Positions 8,585 through 18,465 of a stretch of DNA of 64,000 nucleotides are shown piece after piece. Source of the stretch: Enemella dayhoffiae (GTDB lineage Bacteria; Actinomycetota; Actinomycetes; Propionibacteriales; Propionibacteriaceae). Numbering within the stretch: the first letter of the stretch is position 1; every line of letters starts with the position of its first letter. The stretch spans positions 62,001-126,000 of the forward strand of contig NZ_NMVQ01000044.1 in NCBI RefSeq assembly GCF_002250625.1, given 5' to 3'. The position numbers and the translations under genes were made by a program. The notes under the pieces were generated by a model. That model was not told the DNA's origin, searched no databases, and saw nothing but the letters and a program-made list of their open reading frames with translations.

Positions 8585-9271
8585 ATGGCAGAGGTGCTGA
8601 GCGATGAGCTGACCCAACCCGATCGGGTGCTCGACGACCTGTTGCTCGAGCGGTTGCTCACCGAGCGGGAGCGGCTCGGGAGGTTCCTGCTCGGCTATCA
8701 GTCCGGGATCGAGGAGGTCAGCACCAAGCTGCGGATCCTCGAGCAGGAATTCCAGCACGTGCACGAATACAACCCGATCGAGCACGTCGCCAGCCGACTC
8801 AAGAAGCCGGAATCGGTGCTCGCCAAGGCGCGCCGGTTGAGCTGCCCGCCGCACCTGGAGGCCCTGCGCGAACAGATCACCGACATTGCCGGCGTACGCG
8901 TCGTCTGCTCCTTCGTCCGCGACGTCTATGAGGTCGCCGAGATGCTGTGCAACCAGCCCGACGTGACCGTGCTGCGGCGCAAGGACTACATCGCCCACCC
9001 CAAACCCAACGGGTATCGCAGCCTGCACGTGATCGTGCAGATCCCGGTGTTCTTCTCCACCGAGGTGGTGCACGTACCGGTCGAGGTGCAGTTCCGCACC
9101 ATCGCGATGGACTTCTGGGCCAGCCTGGAGCACAAGATCTACTACAAGTATGAGCGCGAGGTGCCCGGCGAACTGCTCGCCGGGCTCCACGACGCCGCCG
9201 AGACCGCCGCCCGGTTGGACGCCGACATGGAGCGGCTGCACCTCGAGGTGCACGGACCCACCCACCAGTGA
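8585..9271 (+). CDS. Small alarmone synthetase (RelA/SpoT synthetase domain protein)
   Basis: 228-residue stand-alone (p)ppGpp synthetase. The ppGpp synthetase fold covers about residues 55-190, with RLKKPESV, the ITDIAGVRVVC core, the nucleotide-binding KPNGYRSLH and the VEVQFRT...DFWASLEHKIYYKY end. The hydrolase (HD) and TGS/ACT regulatory domains of long RelA/SpoT enzymes are absent, so it should transfer pyrophosphate from ATP to GDP or GTP but not degrade the product. It is transcribed from its own predicted leaderless promoter and is separated from the preceding operon by 45 bp. Confidence 0.9.
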   Translation: MAEVLSDELTQPDRVLDDLLLERLLTERERLGRFLLGYQSGIEEVSTKLRILEQEFQHVHEYNPIEHVASRLKKPESVLAKARRLSCPPHLEALREQITDIAGVRVVCSFVRDVYEVAEMLCNQPDVTVLRRKDYIAHPKPNGYRSLHVIVQIPVFFSTEVVHVPVEVQFRTIAMDFWASLEHKIYYKYEREVPGELLAGLHDAAETAARLDADMERLHLEVHGPTHQ

Positions 9272-9283
9272 TGCAATGCCGGC

Positions 9284-10420
9284 ATGGCCGACGACTTCGC
9301 GCAGCTGGCACCCGAAACCCTCGCCGTGGTCGGCGGACGCCCGGAGCGTACGCCGGGTAGTCCAGTCGGGCCCGGGATCGAGCTGTCCAGCACCTACCTC
9401 CAGCCGGGCGACATCGACCCGCAGCTGCCGCTCTATGGGCGCAACCACAACGCCACCTGGGCCGGGCTCGAGGCCGTCGTCGGCGGGCTGGAGGGGGCCG
9501 CGGACGGGGCGGTGTCCTTCGCCTCCGGGATGGCCGCCGGCACCGCCCTGCTGGAGCTGATCCCGCGCGGGGCCCGGCTGGCGATCGGCGCCACCAGCTA
9601 CAACACGATGCTGGCACTGGCGCAGCAGCGGGCCGAACGCGGCGACCTCGTGCTGAGCACGGTCGACGTCGCGGACCTGGCCGCGGTGCGGGCCGTGCTC
9701 GGCGAGGTGGACTGGCTGCACCTGGAGTCGCCGACCAACCCGCTGCTCGAGGTGGCCGACCTTCCGGCGATCTGCGCGGCGGCCCGGGCGGCCGGGGTGC
9801 GGGTGTCGGTGGACAACACCTTCGCCACCCCGCTGCTGCAGAACCCGCTCGCCGCGGGCGCGGACGTGGTGCTGCACTCGGCGACCAAATATCTGGCCGG
9901 CCACTCCGACGTGCTGCTCGGCGTACTGGTCACCCGCGATGCCGGGTTGCTGGAGGCGATCCGCAGCCATCGCACCCTCACCGGCGGCATCCCCGGGCCG
10001 TTCGAGGCGTGGCTGGCGCTGCGCGGCGTACGCACCCTGGCGGTCCGGCTCGATCGGGCCCAGCAGAGCGCGGCGGTGCTGGCCGGGCGACTGGCCGGGC
10101 ATCCGGCGGTACGCCGGGTCCGCTATCCGGGGTTGGAGAGCGATCCCGGGCACGAGGTCGCCACCCGCACGATGCGCGGGTTCGGTGCGATGGTGGCGAT
10201 CGAACTCGCCGACCAGGCCTCCGCCGATGCGCTCACCCGGGCGGTGCGGCTGTGGATCCCGGCAACCAGTCTGGGCGGTGTCGAGTCGCTGCTGGAGCGG
10301 CGCCGCCGGATCCCCTCGGAGCCGCCCGGAGTGCCGCAATCACTGGTACGCCTGTCCGTCGGCCTCGAGGACGTCGAGGACCTGTGGACCGATCTGGAGC
10401 GGGCGCTGGCGCGGGATTGA
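9284..10420 (+). CDS. Cys/Met metabolism PLP-dependent enzyme (cystathionine gamma-synthase/lyase family)
   Basis: 378 residues of the trans-sulfuration PLP family (fold type I). The Schiff-base lysine is Lys202 in the motif HSATKYLAGHSD, and VDNTFATP holds the PLP-ring-contacting Asp. The C-terminal SLGGVESL is also typical. Family members make or break cystathionine, or act as homocysteine synthases or methionine gamma-lyases, and sequence by eye does not separate these. No sulfur-metabolism neighbours help. It follows the alarmone synthetase by 12 bp and may be co-transcribed with it. Confidence 0.85.
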   Translation: MADDFAQLAPETLAVVGGRPERTPGSPVGPGIELSSTYLQPGDIDPQLPLYGRNHNATWAGLEAVVGGLEGAADGAVSFASGMAAGTALLELIPRGARLAIGATSYNTMLALAQQRAERGDLVLSTVDVADLAAVRAVLGEVDWLHLESPTNPLLEVADLPAICAAARAAGVRVSVDNTFATPLLQNPLAAGADVVLHSATKYLAGHSDVLLGVLVTRDAGLLEAIRSHRTLTGGIPGPFEAWLALRGVRTLAVRLDRAQQSAAVLAGRLAGHPAVRRVRYPGLESDPGHEVATRTMRGFGAMVAIELADQASADALTRAVRLWIPATSLGGVESLLERRRRIPSEPPGVPQSLVRLSVGLEDVEDLWTDLERALARD

Positions 10421-10427
10421 GTCGCGC

Positions 10428-11696
10428 TCAGCCCTCCAGGGCGTCGCGCATCGGGACCAGCTTGGCCATCGACTCGGCCAGCTCCGCCTCCGGATCGGAG
10501 TCGGCGACGATCCCGCAGCCGGCGTACAGCTGGGCGTTGGCGCCGTCCAGGCGACCGCAGCGCAGCGCGATCGCCCACTCGCCGTCCCCTTGGGCGTCCA
10601 CCCAGCCGACCGGACCGGAATAGCGGCCCCGGTCGAGCCCCTCGAGTTCGCGGATCAGTTGACGCGCGGTGCCGGTCGGCGTACCGCAGACCGCCGCAGT
10701 CGGATGCAGGGCCGCGGCCAGCGCCAGCGACGAAGCCCCTGGCCGGGCGACCGCGGTGACGTCGGTGGCCAGGTGGAAGACGTTCGGCAGCTCCAGCACA
10801 TAGGGGGCGTCCGGCACGTTCATCCCCGAGCAGTACGCCGCCAGCGCCCGGGCCACCGAGGTGACGGCGTATTCGTGCTCGCTGAGGTCCTTGCTGCTGT
10901 GCGACAGGTGGGCGGCCAGGGCCCGGTCCTCGTCGGCGTCGCTGGTTCGCTGGATCGTCCCGGCGAGCACCCGGGAGGTGACCAGACCGTCCTGACGGCG
11001 GACCAGCATCTCCGGCGAGGCGCCGACCAGGTCGTCAACCAGATAGGTCCAGCAGCGCTGGTAGTCCCGCGCCAACCGGGTGACCAACCAGCGCGGATCG
11101 ATCGCGCGCTCGGCCTGCGCCAGCAGGTCGCGGGCCAGCACCACCTTGTCCACCTCGCCGGCGCGGATCCGGCGTACCGCCTCGGACACCACCGACTCCC
11201 ACACCGGCCCCGACATCGCCCCGTCGGAATAGCGGATCAACCCCGGTGAGGTCGGCGGGCGCTGCGGCTTCGGCGCCCAGCCCGGCTCCGGCATCGGACC
11301 CTCACCGACCCGGGTCAGCCAGCACAGCCCGTCGCGGCGGCCGACGACGAACTGCGGGACCAGCAGCACCGCTCGGCTGGCCGTGTGATCGGCGTCGAAG
11401 GTGAACGAGCCGAACGCCACCGGGCCGGTGCCGCTGAGGCCCGGCAGCTCCGACTCGTGCTCGATCTGCGAGGCGTACGCCCCCCACCACTCGTCGGCAT
11501 CGGCGATGCAGTCGAACTCCTGACGCTCCACCACTCCCGTGGCGACCAGACCGTCGCCGCGCCGGATCCACGCCAGATCCGTCTCGCCGGGCAGCAGCGC
11601 AGCCAGGTCACCGGGATCGGCGATGGAGATGGTGCGGGCCCGCAGTGGGGGGCGGCGAGCAGAGCGGGGAGGGGAGACCTGGTGGGGCACTGTCAC
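10428..11696 (-). CDS. menF: Isochorismate synthase
   Basis: 422-residue chorismate-binding enzyme converting chorismate to isochorismate, the first committed step of menaquinone synthesis (it can also serve siderophores). Diagnostic features are EVDKVVLARD with the general-base Lys, GASPEMLV, RVLAGTIQR, and the C-terminal HPTAAVCGTPT ... RGRYSGPVGWVD ... GDGEWAIALR series of Mg and substrate ligands. No menaquinone genes follow directly, but the divergent neighbour is a geranylgeranyl reductase family gene and then complex I, so the menF assignment is favoured. GTG at 11696 is used as the start because a -10 box lies 6 bp upstream. The family's variable N-terminal region spans about residues 1-120. 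Confidence 0.88.
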   Translation of the reverse strand: MTVPHQVSPPRSARRPPLRARTISIADPGDLAALLPGETDLAWIRRGDGLVATGVVERQEFDCIADADEWWGAYASQIEHESELPGLSGTGPVAFGSFTFDADHTASRAVLLVPQFVVGRRDGLCWLTRVGEGPMPEPGWAPKPQRPPTSPGLIRYSDGAMSGPVWESVVSEAVRRIRAGEVDKVVLARDLLAQAERAIDPRWLVTRLARDYQRCWTYLVDDLVGASPEMLVRRQDGLVTSRVLAGTIQRTSDADEDRALAAHLSHSSKDLSEHEYAVTSVARALAAYCSGMNVPDAPYVLELPNVFHLATDVTAVARPGASSLALAAALHPTAAVCGTPTGTARQLIRELEGLDRGRYSGPVGWVDAQGDGEWAIALRCGRLDGANAQLYAGCGIVADSDPEAELAESMAKLVPMRDALEG

Positions 11697-11917
11697 TCTC
11701 GCAGTCTAAGTGCCGTGTCGGATTGCGCGCTCCGCCGGAAAATCATCATGCCGGCGTTGCGTTATTTGTTCGTTATTTTCTTGCGGGGCAGGAGTTTCCG
11801 AACGGTCGGGTCGTTTGGATCAACCGGTGCACCCTGCCCTAGACTGACGCCGATCGTGATTGTTTTCACGAGCCCGCCGTCGATCGCGACGGGTAGGTGG
11901 CGAGTTCAGGAGATGGA
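11697..11917 (+). promoter_or_regulatory. Divergent promoter region menF / geranylgeranyl reductase-nuo operon
   Basis: This 221-bp gap is AT-richer than its surroundings (a TTATTTGTTCGTTATTTTC stretch near 11763-11781). On the minus strand, TAGACT (11703-11708) lies 6 bp before the menF GTG. On the plus strand, TTGGAT (11815-11820) and TAGACT (11840-11845), 19 bp apart, could start a leader of about 70 nt for the reductase and nuo genes. Within that leader, TCGTGA/TCACGA (about 11854-11871) forms an inverted repeat, and CCGTCG/CGACGG (11877-11892) forms a small hairpin just before the ribosome site; either could be an operator or a leader structure. Confidence 0.4.
11703..11708 (-). promoter_or_regulatory. 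-10 box, probable leaderless promoter of menF
   Basis: On the minus strand TAGACT is followed by 6 bp and the GTG at 11696. This supports that GTG as the start and predicts an mRNA with no leader. Confidence 0.45.
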
Positions 11918-13219
11918 ATGTCGCAGACCCCGGATGGGGTGGCTTCCCCCGGCCAGGACGCATACGTCGAGGCGGATGTGGTGGTCGTCGGCGCGGGACC
12001 GGCCGGCTCGGCCACCGCAACCCACCTGGCCCGGCGTGGCCTGTCGGTGGCGCTGCTGGAGAAGTCGACGTTCCCCCGCGAGAAGGTGTGCGGCGACGGG
12101 CTCACCCCGCGTGCGACCCGCCAGCTGATCCGGCTCGGCATCGACACCTCCGAGGCCAACGGCTGGCTGCACAACCGCGGCCTGCGCGTCTATGCCGGCC
12201 GCGAGGAGCCGTTCGTGTTCGACTGGCCCGACCTGGCCGACTTCCCGAACTACGGGCTGGTCCGCCCGCGCGCCGACTTCGACGACCTGCTGGCCCGCAA
12301 CGCGGTCGCCTCCGGCGCCCGCCTGTTCGAGGCCGCCAACGTCACGCAACCGATCCTGGACGAGCGCACCGACCGCATCGTCGGCGTCCGCAGCAAGGAC
12401 GGCCGCGAGTTCCGCGCCCCGCTGGTGGTCGCCGCCGACGGCAACTCGACCCGGCTCTCCCTGGCCATGGGGCGTACCAAGCGCGACGACCGGCCGATGG
12501 GCGTCGCCGTCCGCGCCTACTACGAGAGCCCGCGCCACGACGACGACTACATGGAGTCCTGGCTGGAGCTGTGGGACGGCAGGCCCGGCGAATCCAATCT
12601 GCTGCCCGGCTACGGCTGGGTGTTCGGCATGGGTGACGGCACCTGCAACATCGGCCTGGGCATCCTGAACACCTCCAGCGCGTTCGGCTCCACCGACTAT
12701 CGCGAGCTGATGAAGCGCTGGCTCGACAACACCCCGGCCGAGTGGGGCTTCCGCGAGGAGAACCGCACCTGCGAGATCCGCGGTGCCGCGCTGCCGATGG
12801 GGTTCAACCGGGTCCCGCACTACGACCGCGGCCTGCTGCTGGTCGGCGACTCCGGCGGGATGGTCAACCCGTTCAACGGCGAGGGCATCGCCTACGCCAT
12901 GGAGGCCGCCGAGTACGCCGCCGACGCGATGGCCGAGGCGCACTACCGCGGTGTCGGCACCGCCACCGCCGAACGGGCGCTGCAGGCGTACCCGAAGCGT
13001 CTGCAGGCCGAGCTGGGCGGGTACTACCGACTCGGCGGAGTCTTCGTGAAGCTGATCGGTCACCCCGAGGTGATGAAGCTGTGCACGAAATATGGTCTGC
13101 CGCGGCGCACCCTGATGAAGTTCACGCTGAAATTGCTGGCGAACTTGACCGACAGCAACGATGGCGATGCGATGGACAAGACGATCAACACGCTGTCGCG
13201 GCTGGCACCGTCGGCATGA
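11918..13219 (+). CDS. Geranylgeranyl reductase family FAD protein (menaquinone side-chain reductase candidate)
   Basis: 433-residue flavoprotein. The FAD-binding motif VVVVGAGPAGSATATHLARRG is near residues 16-36, and CGDGLTPRA and GDSGGMVNPFNGEGIAYAME match the GG-red family (PHBH-like fold). In mycobacteria the homologue MenJ saturates one isoprene unit of menaquinone, and other members reduce geranylgeranyl groups of archaeal lipids or chlorophyll. The position 30 bp upstream of nuoA, near menF and a polyprenyl synthase, supports the menaquinone role. The ATG at 11918 follows AGGAG at the usual distance and is preferred over the GTG at 11897. Confidence 0.85.
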   Translation: MSQTPDGVASPGQDAYVEADVVVVGAGPAGSATATHLARRGLSVALLEKSTFPREKVCGDGLTPRATRQLIRLGIDTSEANGWLHNRGLRVYAGREEPFVFDWPDLADFPNYGLVRPRADFDDLLARNAVASGARLFEAANVTQPILDERTDRIVGVRSKDGREFRAPLVVAADGNSTRLSLAMGRTKRDDRPMGVAVRAYYESPRHDDDYMESWLELWDGRPGESNLLPGYGWVFGMGDGTCNIGLGILNTSSAFGSTDYRELMKRWLDNTPAEWGFREENRTCEIRGAALPMGFNRVPHYDRGLLLVGDSGGMVNPFNGEGIAYAMEAAEYAADAMAEAHYRGVGTATAERALQAYPKRLQAELGGYYRLGGVFVKLIGHPEVMKLCTKYGLPRRTLMKFTLKLLANLTDSNDGDAMDKTINTLSRLAPSA

Positions 13220-13249
13220 GGTCGATCGACGTGGAGAAGGGACGAAACG

Positions 13250-13615
13250 GTGAGTGACGCCTATCTGCCGCTGGTGGTCATGCTGATCCTGGCGGCACTG
13301 TTCGTGGCCGGCGGTCTGGTCGTGACCATGCAGATCGGCCCGCAGCGCTACAACCGGGCGAAGTACGACTCCTACGAGTGCGGCATCCAACCCACCCCGC
13401 AGCCGATCGGCGGCGGCCGGTTTCCGGTGAAGTACTACATCACCGCGATGCTGTTCATCGTGTTCGACATCGAGATCGTGTTCCTCTATCCGTGGGCGAT
13501 CACCTTCGACCGGATGGGCTGGTGGGGCCTGGTGATCATGATCCTGTTCATCGACACCGTGTTCCTCGCCTTCTGGTACGTGATCCAGCGCGGTGGTCTG
13601 GAGTGGAGCGAATGA
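13250..13615 (+). CDS. nuoA: NADH-quinone oxidoreductase subunit A
   Basis: 121-residue membrane subunit with three helices. The conserved YDSYECGIQP loop after helix 1 carries the Cys that reports the active/deactive state in complex I, and FDIEIVFLYPWA is in helix 2. The start is the GTG at 13250 after GAAGGGAC. It is the first of 14 nuo genes in canonical order (A to N), which together form the proton-pumping NADH:menaquinone oxidoreductase. Confidence 0.97.
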   Translation: MSDAYLPLVVMLILAALFVAGGLVVTMQIGPQRYNRAKYDSYECGIQPTPQPIGGGRFPVKYYITAMLFIVFDIEIVFLYPWAITFDRMGWWGLVIMILFIDTVFLAFWYVIQRGGLEWSE

Positions 13616-13692
13616 GCACCTTGGGCGAGCAGAGCGATCGCGGGGGTCGCAGGGGGTCGTCCCCCCGTTCCGAGCGAAGCGAGGAGAAATAG
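13612..13692 (+). CDS. Repeat-derived 26-codon open frame between nuoA and nuoB
   Basis: An ATG overlaps the nuoA stop (ATGA at 13612-13615) and opens 26 codons ending in TAG at 13690-13692, one base before the nuoB ATG. The DNA has the look of a dispersed actinobacterial repeat (AGCGATCGCGGGGGTCGC, a GGGGGTCGTCCCCC hairpin, then CCGAGCGAAGCGAGG). The predicted peptide is Ser/Arg/Gly/Glu-rich with no recognisable fold. The likely role, if any, is to carry ribosomes from nuoA to nuoB after a repeat was inserted in the junction. The final GCGAGGAGAAAT also supplies the ribosome site for nuoB. It may not make a functional peptide. Confidence 0.4.
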   Translation: MSTLGEQSDRGGRRGSSPRSERSEEK

Positions 13693-13693
13693 C

Positions 13694-14257
13694 ATGGCTG
13701 GTGGACTTGAGGACAAGCTTCCCGCGGGCATCGCGCTGACCACGGTCGAGGGCCTGGTCGGCTGGATGCGACAGGCGTCGTTCTGGCCGGTCACCTTCGG
13801 GCTGGCGTGCTGCGCGATCGAGATGATGACCTACGGTGCGCCGCGCTACGACGCCTCGCGCTGGGGTCAGGAGGTCTTCCGCCCCTCGCCGCGGCAGGCG
13901 GACCTGATGATCGTCGCCGGCCGGGTGAGCCAGAAGATGGCGCCGATCGTGCGCGAGATCTATGACCAGATGCCGAACCCGAAGTGGGTGCTGGCGATGG
14001 GCGTGTGCGCCTCCTCCGGTGGCATGTTCAACAACTACGCGGTGGTGCAGGGCGTGGATCACATCGTCCCGGTCGACATCTATGTGCCGGGCTGCCCGCC
14101 GCGCCCGGAGATGCTGATCGACGCCATGTTCAAGCTGAAGAAGCAGAAGGTCGCGCACACCAAGATGGGCGCCCACGAGATCGCCGAGATCGCCGAGCAG
14201 GAGCAGGCCGCCCTCGAGGCGCCGGCCACCCACGAGCTGAAGGGGCTGCTGCGATGA
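13694..14257 (+). CDS. nuoB: NADH-quinone oxidoreductase subunit B
   Basis: 187 residues. It carries the N2 4Fe-4S cluster, the last iron-sulfur centre before quinone, with ligands visible as the adjacent pair Cys39-Cys40 (LACCAIEMM), Cys105 (GVCASSGG) and Cys134 (PGCPPRPE). It forms the quinone pocket together with NuoD. It overlaps nuoC by ATGA. A shorter second NuoB-like gene lies at 40894-41280. Confidence 0.98.
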   Translation: MAGGLEDKLPAGIALTTVEGLVGWMRQASFWPVTFGLACCAIEMMTYGAPRYDASRWGQEVFRPSPRQADLMIVAGRVSQKMAPIVREIYDQMPNPKWVLAMGVCASSGGMFNNYAVVQGVDHIVPVDIYVPGCPPRPEMLIDAMFKLKKQKVAHTKMGAHEIAEIAEQEQAALEAPATHELKGLLR

Positions 14258-15000
14258 GCGACAACAGGCCCGAGGGCGAGCGCCCGGATCCGCACGGGTC
14301 CCCGGGTGCCGAGCAGGGGGACGCCCCCGCCAGCAACCAGGTCGAGCAGGAGGGCATCGCCGGCGGTCAGCAGGTCGAGGTACGCCACGGCATGTTCGGC
14401 ACCGGCGGCTCCGGCGACACCTCCGGCTACGGCCGACTGGTACGCCGGATCGAGCGCCCCGGGGCCAGCAGCCGCCCCTACGGCGGCTGGTTCGACGAGG
14501 TGGTAGACCGGATCGCCGAACTGGTGCCCAACTCCGTTCGTGAGGTCGTGGTGCATCGCGGCGAGCTGACCCTCTATGTCGAACCGGAGCTGCTGCCGGC
14601 CCTGGCCCGCGCCCTGCGCGATGACGCCCGGCTGCGGTTCGAGCACTGCGCCTCGGTATCGGGGGTGCACTATCCGGCCGACACCGGCAACGAGTTGCAC
14701 GCCGTCTATCACCTGCAGTCGCTGACCCACAACCGTCGGCTTCGGCTGGAGGCGTCCTGCTCCGAGCAGCACCCGCACCTGCCGTCGGTGGTGCCGACCT
14801 ATCCGGCCGCCGACTGGCACGAGCGCGAGACCTGGGACATGTTCGGGCTGATCTTCGACGGTCACCCCGCCCTGACCCGGATCCTGATGCCGGACGACTG
14901 GCCCGGCCACCCGCAGCGCAAGGACTACCCGCTCGGCGGCGTACCGGTGGAGTACAAGGGCGCCACGATCCCCCCTCCCGACCAGCGCAGGAGCTACTGA
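14254..15000 (+). CDS. nuoC: NADH-quinone oxidoreductase subunit C
   Basis: 248 residues. The first 60 or so are a polar, low-complexity extension, then the 30-kDa subunit domain follows, with the signature [10 protein letters not shown] near residue 190 and [11 protein letters not shown] near the end. Actinobacterial NuoC proteins often carry such extensions. The ATG at 14254 overlaps the nuoB stop. It belongs to the Q-module of the connecting arm with NuoB, D and I. Confidence 0.95.
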   Translation: MSDNRPEGERPDPHGSPGAEQGDAPASNQVEQEGIAGGQQVEVRHGMFGTGGSGDTSGYGRLVRRIERPGASSRPYGGWFDEVVDRIAELVPNSVREVVVHRGELTLYVEPELLPALARALRDDARLRFEHCASVSGVHYPADTGNELHAVYHLQSLTHNRRLRLEASCSEQHPHLPSVVPTYPAADWHERETWDMFGLIFDGHPALTRILMPDDWPGHPQRKDYPLGGVPVEYKGATIPPPDQRRSY

Positions 15001-16388
15001 TGAGCACCCAGCACGATGTGCACGAGATGCGTCCGCCGGAGCACTCGGTCGACGACCAGCCCGACCACTACGGGGCACCGGGCGAGGAGACCGAGGGCAC
15101 CGTCTATACCGCCTCCGGTCAGGACTGGGACCAGATCGTCTCCGCCCAGGCCGAGCGCGGTGACGAGCTGCTGGTGGTCAACATGGGCCCGCAGCATCCG
15201 TCCACCCACGGTGTGCTCCGGCTGATCCTGGAGATGGAGGGCGAGACGATCCAGACCGCCCGCTGCGGGATCGGCTATCTGCACACCGGTATCGAGAAGA
15301 ACATGGAATATCGCACCTGGACCCAGGGCACCACGTTCTGCACCCGGATGGACTATCTGACCCCGTTCTTCCAGGAGGCGGCCTACGTCGCCTCGATCGA
15401 GCGGCTGCTCGACATCGAGGGTGACCTGCCCGAGAAGGCGAAGGTCATCCGGGTGATGCTGATGGAGTTGAACCGAATCGGGTCGCACCTGGTCTGCATC
15501 GGCACCGGCGGCATGGAGATCGGCGCGCTGACGGTGATGACGATCGGCTTCCGGGACCGCGAGATGATCCTCGACGCGTTCGAGGCGATCACCGGCCTGC
15601 GGATGAACCACGCCTATTTCCGGCCCGGCGGGGTGGCCAACGATGTCGGCCACAAGGAGCTCGACAAGGTCAAGGAAACCGTTGCCTGGTTGAAGAAGCA
15701 CCTGCCGGAATACAAGCAGTTCTGCAACGCCAACCCGATCTTCCTGGGCCGCATGAAGGGGGTCGGACATCTCGACGCCTCCGCCTGCCTGGCGCTCGGG
15801 ATCACCGGGCCGATGCTGCGCTCCACCGGCCACGACTTCGACCTGCGCAAGCAGCAGCCCTACTGGGACTACGAGTCCTATGACTTCGACGTGCCCACCG
15901 AGGACACCTGCGACGCCCTCGGCAAGTTCCTGGTACGCCAGGCCGAGATGTGGCAGAGCCTGCACATCGTCGAGCAGTGCATCGAGCGGCTGGAGAAGAT
16001 GGAGGGCGCCCCGGTGATGGTGGCCGACCCGAAGATCGCCTGGCCGGCGCAGCTGTCCATCGGCTCCGACGGGATGGGCAACTCCAACGAGCACATCAAG
16101 CACATCATGGGCCAGTCCATGGAGGCGCTGATCCACCACTTCAAGCTGGTCACCGAGGGCTTCCGCGTGCCGCCGGGTCAGGCGTACGTGCCGATCGAGT
16201 CGCCCAAGGGGGAGATCGGGGCGCACCTGGTCTCCGACGGCGGCACGCGGCCGTGGCGGGCGCACTTCCGCGACCCCAGCTTCAACAACCTGCAGGCGGT
16301 GCCCGCGCTGTGCGAGGGGTCGCTGATCTCCGACGTCGTGGTGGCCGTCGCCTCCATCGACCCCGTGATGGGAGGCGTGGACCGGTGA
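15000..16388 (+). CDS. nuoD: NADH-quinone oxidoreductase subunit D
   Basis: 462 residues, the 49-kDa subunit, descended from the large subunit of [NiFe] hydrogenase. The N-terminal 55 residues are a hydrophilic extension; then [16 protein letters not shown] holds the quinone-binding His pair. [13 protein letters not shown] and the C-terminal DPVMGGVDR end are standard. This is the only nuoD in the window, although B, C and I are each present twice. Its ATG shares a base with the nuoC stop. Confidence 0.97.
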   Translation: MSTQHDVHEMRPPEHSVDDQPDHYGAPGEETEGTVYTASGQDWDQIVSAQAERGDELLVVNMGPQHPSTHGVLRLILEMEGETIQTARCGIGYLHTGIEKNMEYRTWTQGTTFCTRMDYLTPFFQEAAYVASIERLLDIEGDLPEKAKVIRVMLMELNRIGSHLVCIGTGGMEIGALTVMTIGFRDREMILDAFEAITGLRMNHAYFRPGGVANDVGHKELDKVKETVAWLKKHLPEYKQFCNANPIFLGRMKGVGHLDASACLALGITGPMLRSTGHDFDLRKQQPYWDYESYDFDVPTEDTCDALGKFLVRQAEMWQSLHIVEQCIERLEKMEGAPVMVADPKIAWPAQLSIGSDGMGNSNEHIKHIMGQSMEALIHHFKLVTEGFRVPPGQAYVPIESPKGEIGAHLVSDGGTRPWRAHFRDPSFNNLQAVPALCEGSLISDVVVAVASIDPVMGGVDR

Positions 16389-17121
16389 GCGGTTTCAAGA
16401 GCCACTTCGACCGCTCGGGCGGCATCGACTTCGACAACGAGCAGAGCAACATCACCGAGCAGACGGTCGAGGAGATCCGCCAGATCGCGGCCCGCTATCC
16501 GCAGCCGCGCTCGGCGCTGCTGCCGGCGCTGCACCTGGTCCAATCGGTCGACGGCCGGGTCAGCCCGCGCGGGGTGGAGGTGTGCGCCGAGGTGCTCGGC
16601 ATCACCCCCGCCGAGGTGTCCGGTGTGGCCACCTTCTACACCATGTACAAGCGCAAGCCGGTCGGCAGGCACCACGTCGGGGTCTGCACCACCGCCCTGT
16701 GCGCGGTGATGGGTGGGGACCACGTGCTGGCCGCGCTGCAGCAGCACCTGGGCGTCGGCAACGACGAGACCACCCCCGACGGGCAGATCACCCTGGAGCA
16801 CCTGGAGTGCAACGCGGCCTGCGACTTCGCGCCGGTGATGATGGTCAACTGGGAGTTCTTCGACAACGTGACCCCGCAGCGGGCGATCGAGGTCGTCGAC
16901 GCCCTGATCGCCGACGAGACCGTGCGCGCCGACCGTGGCGCCACCATCACCAGCTGGCGCGAGGCCGAGCGCGTGCTCGCCGGCTTCCCCGACGGGCTGG
17001 CCGACGAGGGGCCGACCGCCGGGCCGGAATCCCTGCTGGGGTTGGAGATCGCCCGCCAGCGCGGCTGGCGTGCGCCCGACCCGAACAACCTGCCGCAACC
17101 CCGGGCCGAGGAGGGTGACAA

Positions 17122-17125
<4 letters not shown>
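16385..17125 (+). CDS. nuoE: NADH-quinone oxidoreductase subunit E
   Basis: 246 residues, thioredoxin-like 2Fe-2S (N1a) subunit. The ligands are seen as CTTALC and [28 protein letters not shown] is the usual core. A C-terminal extension of about 70 residues beyond the cluster domain is rich in charged residues and Pro. The GTG at 16385 overlaps the nuoD stop. It forms the NADH-oxidising module with NuoF and NuoG. Confidence 0.96.

Positions 17126-18464
<1,339 letters not shown>

Positions 18465-18465
<1 letters not shown>

Noticed and set aside
6761-10339. A minus-strand open frame of nearly 1200 codons opposite dhaK, the alarmone synthetase and the PLP enzyme
   Set aside because: Three well-recognised plus-strand genes occupy the region; the antisense product has no domains.
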